A stretch of DNA of 64,000 bases from Dermatophilaceae bacterium Sec6.4 (GCA_039636865.1 CP144172.1:1674001-1738000), one strand, 5' to 3'. Positions 54,590 to 64,000 are shown, counted from the stretch's first letter. The notes: generated from the sequence alone by a model not told the origin. Translations and numbers: made by a program.

Positions 54590-55615
54590 TCAGGATACTT
54601 GCGGAAGTGCACGCTCGATGAGCGACGCGGCTTCCTGACGGGCGGGAGAACTCGCAGCGGCCGCGAGATGTGCGAGATTCGCGGGCAATGTGCGCCCGGA
54701 ACGTTCCATTGCCTGTGCGTAGAGGCGACCGGCACGGTAGGAGGAACGCACGAGCGGGCCGCTCATCACGCCCTTGAAACCCAGCGATTCGGCCACTTCG
54801 GACCAGTGCACGAATTCCTGCGGCTTGGCCCAACGGTCCACCGGGTGGTGACGAGGTGACGGGCGCAGGTACTGGGTGATGGTGATGAGGTCGGTGCCCG
54901 CGTCGTACAGATCCCGCAGCGCCTGCTCGATCTCGTGCTCCTCCTCGCCCATCCCCAGGATCAGGTTGGACTTGGTGACCAGACCCGCTTCCTTGCCCAT
55001 GGTGATCACCGAGAGTGAACGCTCGTACTGGAAGGCGGGCCGGATCCGCTTGAAAATTCGGGGCACCGTCTCCACATTGTGGGCGAAGACCTCCGGGGCC
55101 GCGTCGATGACCGCGCCGACCTGCTCCGGAACTGCGTTGAAGTCGGGGATCAGGATCTCGACGCCGGTGCCGGTGTTGAGCTGGTGCACCTGACGGATGG
55201 TTTCGGCGTAGAGCCACGCTCCGCCGTCATCCAGATCGTCCCGGGCCACGCCCGTGATGGTGGCGTAGCGCAGGCCCATCTGCTGGACAGAGTCGGCTAC
55301 CCGGCGCGGTTCGTCGCGGTCCAGGTCGGCGGGCTTACCGGTATCGATCTGGCAGAAGTCACACCGGCGGGTGCATTGTTCGCCGCCGATGAGGAACGTA
55401 GCCTCACGGTCCTCCCAGCATTCGAAGATGTTAGGACAGCCCGCTTCCTGACAGACCGTGTGCAGGCCCTCGTTCTTCACCAGATTGTGCAACTGCGTGT
55501 AGGCGGGACCCATCTTCGCGGTCGTACGGATCCATTCGGGCTTGCGTTCGATCGGCGTCTGGCTGTTACGCGCCTCGACGCGCAGCATTCGTCTGCCTTC
55601 TGGTACCACAGTCAT
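54590..55615 (-). CDS. lipA: Lipoyl synthase
   Basis: The 341-residue radical SAM enzyme inserts two sulfurs into protein-bound octanoate. The auxiliary cluster motif is [12 protein letters not shown] and the radical SAM motif is CTRRCDFC. The C-terminal [10 protein letters not shown] carries the conserved RSSY serine ligand. [20 protein letters not shown] is the usual start. ATG 55615 has GAGGAAG 9 bases upstream; earlier in-frame starts lack similarity. It works directly after LipB, which is encoded 156 bases upstream. Confidence 0.96.
   Translation of the reverse strand: MTVVPEGRRMLRVEARNSQTPIERKPEWIRTTAKMGPAYTQLHNLVKNEGLHTVCQEAGCPNIFECWEDREATFLIGGEQCTRRCDFCQIDTGKPADLDRDEPRRVADSVQQMGLRYATITGVARDDLDDGGAWLYAETIRQVHQLNTGTGVEILIPDFNAVPEQVGAVIDAAPEVFAHNVETVPRIFKRIRPAFQYERSLSVITMGKEAGLVTKSNLILGMGEEEHEIEQALRDLYDAGTDLITITQYLRPSPRHHPVDRWAKPQEFVHWSEVAESLGFKGVMSGPLVRSSYRAGRLYAQAMERSGRTLPANLAHLAAAASSPARQEAASLIERALPQVS
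54592..54597 (-). promoter_or_regulatory. -10 element TATCCT for a leaderless DUF4191 mRNA
   Basis: On the minus strand TATCCT ends seven bases before the DUF4191 ATG at 54584 and overlaps the last codons of lipA. No ribosome binding site lies between. Confidence 0.5.
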
Positions 55616-55771
55616 GGGTGTCGCTACTTCCTCGAGGTTGACGTCCAACCCTTGGGGTCGCTCGGTGTCTGCACGGATCAACCGCAGTCCGGTGCGGTTG
55701 ATTCCACAGTACGCGGGGTGCATCGAGGCACCACACGGAGATCGGCCCGGCACCGGGCCTGACTGCGGCGG

Positions 55772-56401
55772 TCAGGCGAGGATGTCGGGCAGCCGCTTCT
55801 CGATCAGTGGGAGTACCTCACGCACCGTCACGTCCCGGTTCAGCTCTCTGCTGAGGGAGGTAACGCCGGCGTCCGGGATCCCGCAGGGGACGATCGTGTC
55901 GGCCCACGACAGGTCGCAGTCGCAGTTGAGCGCGAAGCCATGCATGGTCACGTCTCTGCTGACGCGGATGCCGATTGCCCCGACCTTGCGTTCGGGGGTC
56001 GAGCCCACCGCCTCGAACCACACGCCGCTGCGGCCATCGATCCGACAGGCATCCAGTCCAAGGTCGCTGCATACATCGATCATCAGTTGTTCCAGCCGGC
56101 GAACGTGGCTGACCACATCGATGGGGTTGGGCAGCCGCACGATCGGATAGCCGACAAGTTGTCCCGGTCCGTGCCAGGTGATCTTGCCGCCACGATCGAC
56201 GTCGATGACCGGTGTGCCGTCAAACGGTCGCTCGTGCGGCTCGGTGCGTTTGCCGGCGGTGTAGACAGCCGCGTGTTCCAGCAGCAGCACCGTGTCCTCC
56301 TGGTCGGCTGACACGACACGTGCATGCACCTCACGCTGCAGATCCCAGGCGTCCTGGTAGTTCACCAGATCCGGTGCGAGGCCGAGCTGTTCGATGCGCA
56401 T
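55772..56401 (-). CDS. lipB: Lipoate-protein ligase B (octanoyltransferase)
   Basis: The 209-residue enzyme moves octanoate from acyl carrier protein to lipoyl domains. It shows [38 protein letters not shown] (with the catalytic-site lysine in ERKVGAIG) and [14 protein letters not shown] with the catalytic cysteine. ATG 56401 was chosen. TACTGT ends exactly seven bases before it, which indicates a leaderless mRNA. The targets are SucB and related lipoyl proteins, and sucB is 3 kb away. Confidence 0.94.
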   Translation of the reverse strand: MRIEQLGLAPDLVNYQDAWDLQREVHARVVSADQEDTVLLLEHAAVYTAGKRTEPHERPFDGTPVIDVDRGGKITWHGPGQLVGYPIVRLPNPIDVVSHVRRLEQLMIDVCSDLGLDACRIDGRSGVWFEAVGSTPERKVGAIGIRVSRDVTMHGFALNCDCDLSWADTIVPCGIPDAGVTSLSRELNRDVTVREVLPLIEKRLPDILA

Positions 56402-56408
56402 ATTTTTC

Positions 56409-56414
56409 ACAGTA
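56409..56414 (-). promoter_or_regulatory. -10 element TACTGT for a leaderless lipB mRNA
   Basis: On the minus strand TACTGT is followed by GAAAAAT and then the lipB ATG. The A-rich spacer and lack of a ribosome binding site fit transcription starting at the start codon. Confidence 0.55.
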
Positions 56415-56515
56415 CGCCGCATCGCGGGTTACTCCGGCGTCACGTCGCCACTCGCAAACCGGCCCCTGTGGATAACTTCTCGCATCGCCATCATTGCGTG
56501 GCACCGTCAGCAGGT

Positions 56516-58096
56516 ATGGACGATCAGCCGACCTTGAGGGGGTACGAACTCCTGCAGCTGCTCGGTGTCGGCGGTGCCGGACAGGTGTGGGCCGTCGCAC
56601 GAGCCGACGGCGTGCGCTTCGCCGCCAAGTTCGTCACCGGAAGCGCCGCCGACACCGACGGCACCGAGACCGCACTGCGACATGAGGCCGCCGTGTTGCA
56701 GTCGTTGCATCACGAGCACGTGATCCGGTTGTACGAGGTCGTGCCGACCGACGGTGACGCGATTGCGTTGATCATGCAGCTCGCCGAGGGCGGATCGCTG
56801 GCTGACAGCCTACGAACCCGGGACCACCTCACACCCGGTGAGCTGGTGACGGTCCTGTGCCCCATTGCTCGGGCGATGCATGACCTGCACAGTATGGGTC
56901 TGGTGCACGGCGACCTCAGCCCCGGAAACGTTCTGTTCACGCACCGGGGGAAGCCGTTGATCGCGGACCTGGGGTTCTCGCGTCTCGCCGGGCACGACGA
57001 CGAGCCGACGTGGGTCACTGAACACTGGGCTGCCCCAGAGGTGCTGGCGGGGGAGCAGCCGACTCCCGCCAGCGATGTGTACTCACTGGGCGCCATTGCG
57101 TGGGCAGCACTGGTCGGTCAGGCCCCCGAATGTGCAGCATTGCGACCGGATCTCGCCAGCAGCGCACCGTCGATACCCGACGCACTGCATGATCTGGTGC
57201 TTTCGTGTATGTCACACACCCCGACTGCCCGGCCGACACCGGAGGAGTTCGCACTCGCGTTGTGGCAGATGGCGCCGCCGGACCCGGCGCCCATCCAAGG
57301 GTCAACAGGCCGACGAGTAACGGATTCGGACCGGTCCGACGATCCGGGAGCAGCGCTGACCAGAAGAATCAGAGAAGAAGCCCATCGCGAGGTTGTCGGT
57401 CGTCACAGCGCCCGACCAGCAAAGTCAGCGGCGGGATGGCGCCGCCCCGTACTGCTGCGCACCGTGGCCGCCGCGGCATTCGTCGGACTCGTCGCCGGTG
57501 GCTTGATGCTGGTGGGCAACGACGTGTCCGCAGGGGCAAACGGAGACACTGCGTCAGCAGTCAGCGCACCCTCATCAGCCTCGCCGGCCGCAAAGATCGG
57601 CGGGCGCCCTTCGACGGCATTGACCACTAGTTCGCCGGGCCCCAGTTTGCCGGGCCCCAGTGCTCCGAGCAGTAGACCCGGTGCCGCGCCGCGGACGGCT
57701 GCACAGGGGCAGCAGCAGCTGCAACGGTCGCCGACAGCGGTGCTGCAAGGTCTTGTCGATGCCCGCGCGCACGCCTGGTCCACGGGACGGGTGGCGGACC
57801 TGAGCCGCTGCCTGATTCCAGGCTCAACCGCCTACCAGGGGGACCAGGCAGATCTGCTGACGGCGCGAGATCGGGGAGTGCGGTATCGCAATCTGCTCTT
57901 TCGGGTCTCAGCAGCGCGACTGCGCCCACCTGTCGGCACGGGTGCCGCCATCGAGGCAACGGTGGTCAGGTCCGGGTACCACGTCGTCAGGAGCGACCGA
58001 TCCGACACCGTTGTACCCGCCCATGAGGTACGCACTCTGGTCACAGTTGCGTGGACGCCCGCAGGGTGGCGCATTGCGTCGTGGGCAGCGCTTTGA
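56516..58096 (+). CDS. Membrane Ser/Thr protein kinase with atypical catalytic loop
   Basis: The 526-residue protein has a kinase domain (residues 8-260), a membrane segment (about 312-332), and an extracytoplasmic part with a Ser/Pro/Gln-rich stalk and a roughly 120-residue folded domain of unknown type. Kinase residues: glycine loop LGVGGAGQVW, K38, E57, catalytic loop HGDLSPGN (D133, N138), DLG at 151-153 and APE at 173-175. The usual HRD and DFG are thus HGD and DLG, so activity is likely but regulation by activation-loop phosphorylation is less likely. The partner is unknown. ATG 56516 was chosen. Confidence 0.85.
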   Translation: MDDQPTLRGYELLQLLGVGGAGQVWAVARADGVRFAAKFVTGSAADTDGTETALRHEAAVLQSLHHEHVIRLYEVVPTDGDAIALIMQLAEGGSLADSLRTRDHLTPGELVTVLCPIARAMHDLHSMGLVHGDLSPGNVLFTHRGKPLIADLGFSRLAGHDDEPTWVTEHWAAPEVLAGEQPTPASDVYSLGAIAWAALVGQAPECAALRPDLASSAPSIPDALHDLVLSCMSHTPTARPTPEEFALALWQMAPPDPAPIQGSTGRRVTDSDRSDDPGAALTRRIREEAHREVVGRHSARPAKSAAGWRRPVLLRTVAAAAFVGLVAGGLMLVGNDVSAGANGDTASAVSAPSSASPAAKIGGRPSTALTTSSPGPSLPGPSAPSSRPGAAPRTAAQGQQQLQRSPTAVLQGLVDARAHAWSTGRVADLSRCLIPGSTAYQGDQADLLTARDRGVRYRNLLFRVSAARLRPPVGTGAAIEATVVRSGYHVVRSDRSDTVVPAHEVRTLVTVAWTPAGWRIASWAAL

Positions 58097-58118
58097 GCTA
58101 CCTGTCTCCTGCGACGAC

Positions 58119-59015
58119 TCAGCCGGCTGCGAGGTACGCGGCGACATCGGCCATCTCGCGATGCTTCCATTCGAATCCCGACTGCTCGAGCGCTCCAGGC
58201 TCGAGTCGAAGACTCGTCAGGATCTCGCTGGAGAATTCACCCAGAATGACGCGCAGGGCAGTAGCCGGTGCAGGTAGGACCGCCGGGCGGTGCAGAGCAG
58301 ATCCGAGTGCCCGCATGAAATCACGCTGCCGGACAGGCGACGGGCTGGCCATGTTCACCGGACCCGTGATGTCAGGGTTGTCGATCAGGTGCACGATCGC
58401 GCGGACCTGATCTTCCAGGGAGATCCAGGACCACCACTGCCGCCCCGATCCGAGGGGACCACCGAGGCCGAGCTTTGCCAGCAGCATGACCTGCTTCATC
58501 GATCCCTGCGCGGGCGCAAGCACGAGACTGGTGCGCAGGAAAGTCGTCGGGCACCCGGCCGCAACGGCCGGCTGGGTCGCTGCCTCCCACACCCGCGTGA
58601 CGTCGGCGAGGAAGGATTCACCCGTGGAGGCCTGCTCGTCGACCACGTCATCACCGCGGTCGCCGTAATAGGACATACCGGACGCGCTGACAAACCGCAC
58701 CGGTTCACCCATCGAGGCCATTGCATCAGCAACGGTCGACGTGGACGAAACCCGCGACTGCTCGATGGTCTTCTTGTAGTCCGCTGTCCACCGGTGGTCG
58801 CCGATACCGGCGCCGGCCAGATTGACGACGGCAGTCACGCCGGCGAGCTTCGTGGGATCCAACCGACCGGCGGCCGGATCCCACGAAACCTCGTCGGCAG
58901 CGCGCGGCTCCCGACGAACGAGTCTCACCACGTCGTCGCCTCGGTTCGAGAGGTATGCCGTGAGGGCGGTACCGATCATGCCGGACGATCCAGTGACAGC
59001 AACTCGCTGCTTCAT
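58119..59015 (-). CDS. TIGR01777 family NAD(P)-dependent epimerase-like protein
   Basis: The 298-residue protein is an extended SDR (SDR39U1-like). It begins VAVTGSSGMIGTALTAYL, the dinucleotide loop, with VVNLAGAGIGDHRW, RVSSTSTVADAM and SASGMSYYGDRGDD as TIGR01777 markers. LGGPLGSGRQWWSWISLEDQVRAI and the C-terminal DUF1731 region (RLEPGALEQSGFEW) follow. Its substrate is unknown. It sits just downstream of sucB, an arrangement seen in other actinobacteria, and AGGGAA precedes its ATG. Confidence 0.9.
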   Translation of the reverse strand: MKQRVAVTGSSGMIGTALTAYLSNRGDDVVRLVRREPRAADEVSWDPAAGRLDPTKLAGVTAVVNLAGAGIGDHRWTADYKKTIEQSRVSSTSTVADAMASMGEPVRFVSASGMSYYGDRGDDVVDEQASTGESFLADVTRVWEAATQPAVAAGCPTTFLRTSLVLAPAQGSMKQVMLLAKLGLGGPLGSGRQWWSWISLEDQVRAIVHLIDNPDITGPVNMASPSPVRQRDFMRALGSALHRPAVLPAPATALRVILGEFSSEILTSLRLEPGALEQSGFEWKHREMADVAAYLAAG

Positions 59016-59042
59016 ATGTGTTCCCTACTTGTTGGTGACGGG

Positions 59043-60938
59043 TCAGACGTCGAACGCGCCGTCTTCGAGGCGGGCCTTCATCGTGCCGAGGAACCGGGCG
59101 GCGTCGGCACCGTCCACGATTCGGTGGTCATAGGACAGCGCGAGGTAGACCATCGAACGGATCGCGATGTTCTCGCCCCCGTCCGCATCCTTCAGCACCA
59201 CGGCTCGCTTGACGACCGAACCTGTGCCGAGAATTCCCACCTGCGGCTGGTTGATGATCGGGGTGTCGAACAACGCGCCCCGGCTGCCGGTGTTGGTGAG
59301 GGTGAACGTCCCGCCGCCCAACTCATCCGGAGTGACCTTGTTGTCACGGGTACGCGCCGCCAGATCGCCGATCTTACGGGCCAGGCCGGCGATGTTCAGA
59401 TCGCCGGCGTTCCGGATGACCGGAACAAACAGACCCTTCTCGGTATCGACGGCGATACCGAGGTTCTCCGCCGGGTGGTAGACGATCGAGTCGCCCTCGA
59501 CGCTCGCGTTGAGCACCGGGTGCGCCTTCAGAGCGTCGACGGCCGCAAGCGCGAAGAACGGCAGGAAACTGAGCTTCACGCCCTCGCGGTCGGCGAATCC
59601 GGCCTTGGCCCGATCACGCAACCGCGCAATCTTTGTGACGTCCACTTCGACGACGGTCGTCAGCTGAGCCGACACCTGCAACGACTCCACCATTCGTGTC
59701 GCGATGAGACGACGCATGCGGGTCATCTTCTCGGTGGTTCCACGCTTGTCCGAGACGTCCGGTACCGACGAGGCTTTCGAGCCAGTTGACGATTCCTGAG
59801 CCGTCGACGGAGCCGGAGTCGACGCGGGCTCACTCTTCTTCGCAGCCGCCGCTGCGTCGGCTTTGGCCGACTCGGCTGCGTCGAGAACGTCCTGCTTGCG
59901 GATGCGCCCGCCGATGCCGGTGCCCTTGATCGAGCTGAGATCGACCTGGTGTTGACCGGCGAGTTTACGAACCAGCGGCGTCACATAGATGTTCTGATCG
60001 GACCCCTCGCTCTGATCGGACGCCGTCTTCGACTCTGTCGTGGTGGATGCGGCAGGTTCGGCCTTCGCGCTGGGCGTATCGGTCTTGGGCGCCGCCTTCT
60101 GCACAGCAGCGGCCGGCTTCGCCGGTTCGGGTGCTGCTTCTTCCGGCACCGCGGCAGGAGCGTCCTTCGCTTCGTGCGACTGCGACGAGTTGGTATCGGA
60201 GGTGCCGGCAGCATCCGAACTCGAGCCGCCGATCACGGCCAACGCTGTGCCGACCTCGACGGTCTGGTCCTCTGCGACCAGAATCTTGCGTAGCGTGCCG
60301 GCCGCTGGGGAAGGCACCTCGGTATCGACCTTGTCGGTCGAGACCTCGAGTAGCGGCTCATCGACCTCAACCTGGTCACCTTCGGCCTTCAGCCAACGGG
60401 TGACAGTGCCCTCGGTCACCGATTCGCCGAGAGCCGGCATCGTGACGGTCTCACCGTCCCCGTCACCGTCGCCGCTGGAGTCACCGGTGTCGCTGGACGT
60501 AGTGCGATCGGCCTGATCCGTGGCGGTTTCCGACGTGGTCTGAGCTTCAGCGTCGTCGGAGGAGGACCCGCTACCGGCATCGGCCGAGTCCTCGGAGTCT
60601 GTGGGGTCCTGGGTGTTCTGCTGATCCATCTCGGCTGCCGCCGACGGTTCGGCAGCGGCGTCGTCGGCATCGGAGGCATTGTCGTCGGACTTGGGCGCTG
60701 CGCCCTCACCGATCACTGCAAGGTCGGCTCCGACCTCGACAGTCTCGTCCTCCTGCACCAGGATCTCCTGGACAGTGCCCGCTACCGGTGACGGGATCTC
60801 CGTATCGACCTTGTCGGTCGAGACTTCCAGCAGGGGTTCATCGAGTTCGACTTGCTCTCCCACCTGCTTCAACCATCTGGTCACGGTGCCTTCGGTCACA
60901 GACTCACCGAGGGCGGGCATGGTCACGCGTTCAGACAT
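59043..60938 (-). CDS. sucB: 2-oxoglutarate dehydrogenase E2 component (dihydrolipoyl succinyltransferase)
   Basis: This 631-residue E2 subunit has two lipoyl domains with lysines K43 and K203 (both in [12 protein letters not shown]). Acidic or Ala/Pro-rich linkers lead to a peripheral subunit-binding domain ([16 protein letters not shown]). The catalytic domain has [16 protein letters not shown]. It moves succinyl groups from lipoyl to CoA. ATG 60938 was chosen; ATG 60947 adds three residues and has AGGAG too close. lpdA lies upstream, and lipA and lipB supply its cofactor. Confidence 0.93.
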   Translation of the reverse strand: MSERVTMPALGESVTEGTVTRWLKQVGEQVELDEPLLEVSTDKVDTEIPSPVAGTVQEILVQEDETVEVGADLAVIGEGAAPKSDDNASDADDAAAEPSAAAEMDQQNTQDPTDSEDSADAGSGSSSDDAEAQTTSETATDQADRTTSSDTGDSSGDGDGDGETVTMPALGESVTEGTVTRWLKAEGDQVEVDEPLLEVSTDKVDTEVPSPAAGTLRKILVAEDQTVEVGTALAVIGGSSSDAAGTSDTNSSQSHEAKDAPAAVPEEAAPEPAKPAAAVQKAAPKTDTPSAKAEPAASTTTESKTASDQSEGSDQNIYVTPLVRKLAGQHQVDLSSIKGTGIGGRIRKQDVLDAAESAKADAAAAAKKSEPASTPAPSTAQESSTGSKASSVPDVSDKRGTTEKMTRMRRLIATRMVESLQVSAQLTTVVEVDVTKIARLRDRAKAGFADREGVKLSFLPFFALAAVDALKAHPVLNASVEGDSIVYHPAENLGIAVDTEKGLFVPVIRNAGDLNIAGLARKIGDLAARTRDNKVTPDELGGGTFTLTNTGSRGALFDTPIINQPQVGILGTGSVVKRAVVLKDADGGENIAIRSMVYLALSYDHRIVDGADAARFLGTMKARLEDGAFDV

Positions 60939-60981
60939 GGCCGTCATTCTCCTTCATGTTCGGGCTTCATGGTGGGCGGTC

Positions 60982-62385
60982 TCAGCTATGGGCGTGTAAC
61001 GGTTTGCCGGCGAGCGCGAGATGCGCTTCGCCGAGTGCTTCATTCTGCGTCGGGTGAGCGTGCACGAGGGGGGCGACATCATCGGGGAGCGCTTCCCACC
61101 CGACGATCAGCTGCGCCTCGCCGGCCTGCTCGCTCATCCTGGAGCCAATCATGTGGATGCCGACGACGGGTCCGTCGGCTCGACGTACGAGTTTCACCAA
61201 CCCCTGGGTGCCCAGGATCTGACTTTTGCCGTTTCCGCCGAGGTTGTATTCGTAGGTGAGTATGTCGTCGTAGCGCTCGCGAGCAGCGCTTTCGGTCAAC
61301 CCGACGGCGGTGATCTCCGGATCGCAGTAGGTAACCCGGGGAATGGTGGACTCATCCACCGGTGCCGGTGCCAGACCTGCGATGTGCTCGGCAACAAAAA
61401 TTCCCTGTGCGAAGCCGCGGTGCGCCAACTGCAGCCCGGGAACGATATCGCCGACCGCGTAGATCGTGGGTAGGTTCGTTCGCAGGTCCTGGTCGGTCGG
61501 TACGAAACCACGGTCCACGTGCACTCCGACATCTTCGAAGCCCAGACCATCGCTCACGGGACCTCGCCCGACCGCCACCAGGAGTAGGTCTGCGCTCAGG
61601 GTCTCGCCGGATTCCAGCGTGATCTCGACGTCGTCGGCGTTATCGGTCGCCGAGCTGAAACGCTCCCCGGTTCGCACCGTGATCTTGCGTTTACGGAACG
61701 CGCGCTCCAGCGCTTTGGAAACCGCGGCATCCTCGGTCGCCACCAGTTGGGGCAGGGCCTCCACGATCGTGACGTCGGCACCGAACGACCGGTAGATCGA
61801 CGCGAATTCGACACCGATCACACCGCCGCCGAGCACGACGACGCGTTCGGGTACATGGTCCAGGGTCAATGCCTGGGCGCTGGTGATGATGCGGGGTCCG
61901 AGCTCCAGGCCCGGCAGTAACCGCGGCCTGGACCCGGTGGCCAGGACCACGTGCTGACCCGTCAGCACCCGGTCACCGACGGTGACGGTCGTCGGGGAGG
62001 AGAGCCGACCAACGCCCTCCACGTAGGTGATGTCCTGCCCACCGACCAGCCCCTGCAGGCCCTTGTAGAGCCGGGCGATCACGGCGTCCTTGTACGCGTG
62101 TACACCAGGCATGTCGATTGCCTCGAAGGTCGCACGGACCCCGAATTTCTCACTCTCACGGGCCGCGTCGGCCACCTCGGCCGCGTGCAGCATCGCCTTG
62201 GTGGGGATACAACCCTGATGCAGGCAGGTTCCGCCCAATTTGCCCTGCTCGACCAGCGCCACCTTCAGCCCGAGCTCGGACGCGCGCAATGCACATGCAT
62301 ATCCACCGCTGCCGCCCCCCAGGACGACGATGTCGAACGTGTCGTCATGATCCGTCTGCTTTTTCTGTGTTCCGGGCACTGTCAT
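60982..62385 (-). CDS. lpdA: Dihydrolipoyl dehydrogenase (E3)
   Basis: The 467-residue flavoprotein reoxidises dihydrolipoamide. The FAD loop is VVLGGGSGGYACALRA, the redox disulfide is C54/C59 in GGTCLHQGCIP, the NAD loop is VVVLGGGVIGVEFASIY, and YAVGDIVPGLQLAHRG and the C-terminal HAHPTQNEALGE with the catalytic His-Glu pair complete it. ATG 62385 is preceded by GGAGCGAAGA. It heads lpdA-sucB, with a 43-base gap to sucB. Confidence 0.95.
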   Translation of the reverse strand: MTVPGTQKKQTDHDDTFDIVVLGGGSGGYACALRASELGLKVALVEQGKLGGTCLHQGCIPTKAMLHAAEVADAARESEKFGVRATFEAIDMPGVHAYKDAVIARLYKGLQGLVGGQDITYVEGVGRLSSPTTVTVGDRVLTGQHVVLATGSRPRLLPGLELGPRIITSAQALTLDHVPERVVVLGGGVIGVEFASIYRSFGADVTIVEALPQLVATEDAAVSKALERAFRKRKITVRTGERFSSATDNADDVEITLESGETLSADLLLVAVGRGPVSDGLGFEDVGVHVDRGFVPTDQDLRTNLPTIYAVGDIVPGLQLAHRGFAQGIFVAEHIAGLAPAPVDESTIPRVTYCDPEITAVGLTESAARERYDDILTYEYNLGGNGKSQILGTQGLVKLVRRADGPVVGIHMIGSRMSEQAGEAQLIVGWEALPDDVAPLVHAHPTQNEALGEAHLALAGKPLHAHS

Positions 62386-62438
62386 TGAAATCTTCGCTCC
62401 TTCGGCGCATGTTGGTTCAGGTCTGATACCGAGGCGGA

Positions 62439-63932
62439 TCAGCTGCGTCCTTCGGCCACCGTCACCAGCGTGCGTACTGCGTACCCGGTTCCTCCGTACG
62501 GGGTGTATCCGTGAGCCTTCTCGTTGTACGCCGGACCGGCAATGTCCAGGTGCGCCCAGTTCAGCGGGTCCCCGTTCTTGTCGTTTCCGACGAACTCGCG
62601 CAGGAAGAGGGCGGCGGTGATCAGTCCGCCGGTCTTCCCGCCGGTGTGCTTGACGTCGGCGATCTCGGAGTTCATCGCCGGACGCAGGTCTTCCAACAGC
62701 GGCATCGGCCACAACGCCTCACCGGCGTGGGCAGCAGCAGCGAGGATCTCCACGCGCACCGCGTCGTTGTTGCTGACCACGGCAGCGGTGCGTTCGCCCA
62801 GCGCGACGACGGCCGCACCGGTGAGAGTCGCGACATCGACCGTCAGGTCCGGGTACAACCTCGAAGCCAGGCTCAGACCATCCGCCATCACCAGCCGACC
62901 TTCGGCATCGGTGTTGATGATCTCCACCGTCTTGCCGTTCGGCATCCGCACCACGTCACCAGGTCGCTGGGCGTCCGCGCCCGTCATGTTCTCGGCAAGG
63001 CAGAGGTAGCCCGTGACCGCAATCGGAAGTTTCAAGGCGGCGATGGCCTCGATCGTCGCCGCCACCGCGGCGGCTCCACCCATGTCGCACTTCATGGTGC
63101 GCATCCCGTCGGCAGGTTTGATGCACAGACCACCGGAGTCGAACGTGATTCCCTTGCCGACCAGCGCGAGATGACTTTTCGCCCCCCGCGGGGTGTAGCT
63201 CAGCGTGACCAATGCGGGACCGCGTGCCGACCCGCGACCTACCCCTATCAGCCCGCCGCAGCCATCCTTTTCGAGCCGGGCACCCCGGGCGACCTCCACC
63301 GAGACTTTCGATCCCGAGAAGCGGTTCTCGACGGCTTCGGCGAACGAGTCGGGGTAGAGGTCCAACGGCGGCATGTTGACCAGGTCGCGCGCCCAGTGCT
63401 GGGCGCCCGCGAGGATCTGCGCGCGGGCCAGGACGGACTTCGCCTCTTTCGCAGGAACACCGCCGTTGTGGATGCTGAGCACCTGGATGGCGACCTTCGC
63501 GTCCGAGTTCTTGTAGGTTGTGTAGGCGTAGGCGCCGAACAACCCACCCTCGGTGGCCGCGGCCAGCAACTCGACGGTGTCTGTGGGTAGAGCGAGGTAG
63601 GCGCTCTTGCGTCCGTGCAGCGAGCGGGTGGCCGCACCGGCCGCTTCACGGACGGTCTCCGCGTCCAGAGCGACAGGATCCGCCGTCAGGCCGCAACCGG
63701 TCGCCACGACCATCGACGAAATGCCCGCCACCCGTGCGAAGCGCACGACCTCGTCCTGGGCTCCGGTGGCCTGGACCGCCGAGAGCGTGGTGTCCAGCGC
63801 ATCCCAGCTCTCCTGGCTGAGCGCGCTCGTGCGCACGGTGATTGCGCCGCCGGTGCCTTTACGGGTCAGGACAACCGTTACTTCAGTGTCGTCCGGGGCA
63901 TTGACGCTGGTCAGGGAAGCGGTCGTGGTCAC
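62439..63932 (-). CDS. pepA: Leucyl aminopeptidase (M17)
   Basis: The 497-residue protein has the M17 signature NTDAEGRLVMADGL, the zinc-binding VGKGITFDSGGLCIKP, and MKCDMGGAAAVAATIEA. The N-terminal macro-like domain is present, so it is full length. It removes N-terminal residues from peptides in the cytoplasm. GTG 63932 has GAGGACGAG upstream. A 53-base gap separates it from lpdA, so the pair may share a transcript. Bases 63933-64000 hold only its upstream region, with TACCCT as a possible -10. Confidence 0.95.
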   Translation of the reverse strand: MTTTASLTSVNAPDDTEVTVVLTRKGTGGAITVRTSALSQESWDALDTTLSAVQATGAQDEVVRFARVAGISSMVVATGCGLTADPVALDAETVREAAGAATRSLHGRKSAYLALPTDTVELLAAATEGGLFGAYAYTTYKNSDAKVAIQVLSIHNGGVPAKEAKSVLARAQILAGAQHWARDLVNMPPLDLYPDSFAEAVENRFSGSKVSVEVARGARLEKDGCGGLIGVGRGSARGPALVTLSYTPRGAKSHLALVGKGITFDSGGLCIKPADGMRTMKCDMGGAAAVAATIEAIAALKLPIAVTGYLCLAENMTGADAQRPGDVVRMPNGKTVEIINTDAEGRLVMADGLSLASRLYPDLTVDVATLTGAAVVALGERTAAVVSNNDAVRVEILAAAAHAGEALWPMPLLEDLRPAMNSEIADVKHTGGKTGGLITAALFLREFVGNDKNGDPLNWAHLDIAGPAYNEKAHGYTPYGGTGYAVRTLVTVAEGRS

Positions 63933-64000
63933 GGGTGCTCGTCCTCTCGATGGGGTTCGGCAGGGTAATGCCTCTGACGACTGTAGCCACGGCGCCCGGT

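Noticed and set aside
56467..56475. DnaA box TGTGGATAA before the kinase gene, and TTGTCCACA at 14656-14664 before the DUF4192 gene
   Set aside because: Each is a single isolated 9-mer. One or two such matches are expected by chance in 64 kb, and no cluster or origin features surround them.

Overview
This 64 kb window is chromosomal DNA from a high-GC actinobacterium. The evidence is very high G+C throughout, frequent GTG starts, two SAM-IV riboswitches, actinobacteria-typical families (DUF4191, DUF4192, DUF4031, PAC2, a DivIVA/SepF/YggT set) and an FtsZ ending in the actinobacterial VPDFLK-type tail. Gene content suggests Micrococcales (Dermacoccaceae or Dermatophilaceae-like). That placement is inference, and no species can be named. 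No rRNA, tRNA, IS element, prophage or CRISPR array was seen. Almost everything is core housekeeping, with short intergenic regions carrying the less ordinary signals.

Layout. 1-9.1 kb (+): DUF445 membrane protein, SAM-IV riboswitch plus metY, 2'-5' RNA ligase-like protein, hrpA, HIT protein, PAC2 protein. 9.1-13.4 kb (-): sseA-type sulfurtransferase, sufE, a membrane protein with a Gly/Gln/Tyr repeat tail, and a family-A DNA polymerase. 13.5-19.4 kb (+): EcsC and DUF1232 pair, DUF4192, SAM-IV riboswitch plus metX, universal stress protein, primary sigma factor. 19.5-24.0 kb (-): moxR, DUF58 and transglutaminase operon. 24.1-43.6 kb (+): the division and cell wall (dcw) cluster mraZ-rsmH-ftsL-ftsI-murF-mraY-murD-ftsW-murG-murC-ftsZ, followed by pgeF, yggS, sepF, yggT, divIVA, a DksA-type zinc finger protein, lspA and rluD. 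43.7-49.4 kb (+): dnaE and a prolyl oligopeptidase. 49.5-53.1 kb (-): amidohydrolase, DUF4031, glnA. 53.3-58.1 kb: RDD protein (+), DUF4191, lipA and lipB (-), Ser/Thr kinase (+). 58.1-63.9 kb (-): TIGR01777 epimerase, sucB, lpdA, pepA.

How the genes work together. metX and metY are the two dedicated steps from homoserine to homocysteine; they are 13 kb apart but share the same riboswitch class. The dcw block makes lipid II and the divisome. From rsmH to ftsW the genes overlap by 1-4 bases, so the absence of murE (between ftsI and murF) and of ftsQ (between murC and ftsZ) is real in this locus. lipB, lipA, sucB and lpdA together make and use lipoylated 2-oxoglutarate dehydrogenase. glnA carries a four-element GlnR-type box in its promoter, and mraZ carries a three-repeat MraZ box. 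No clearly new defence or mobile system is visible. The best leads are the reduced dcw cluster, the repeat-tailed membrane protein, an atypical HGD/DLG kinase, a 26-bp tandem repeat after glnA, several perfect inverted repeats near promoters, and a recurring start-proximal -10 pattern that implies leaderless mRNAs.
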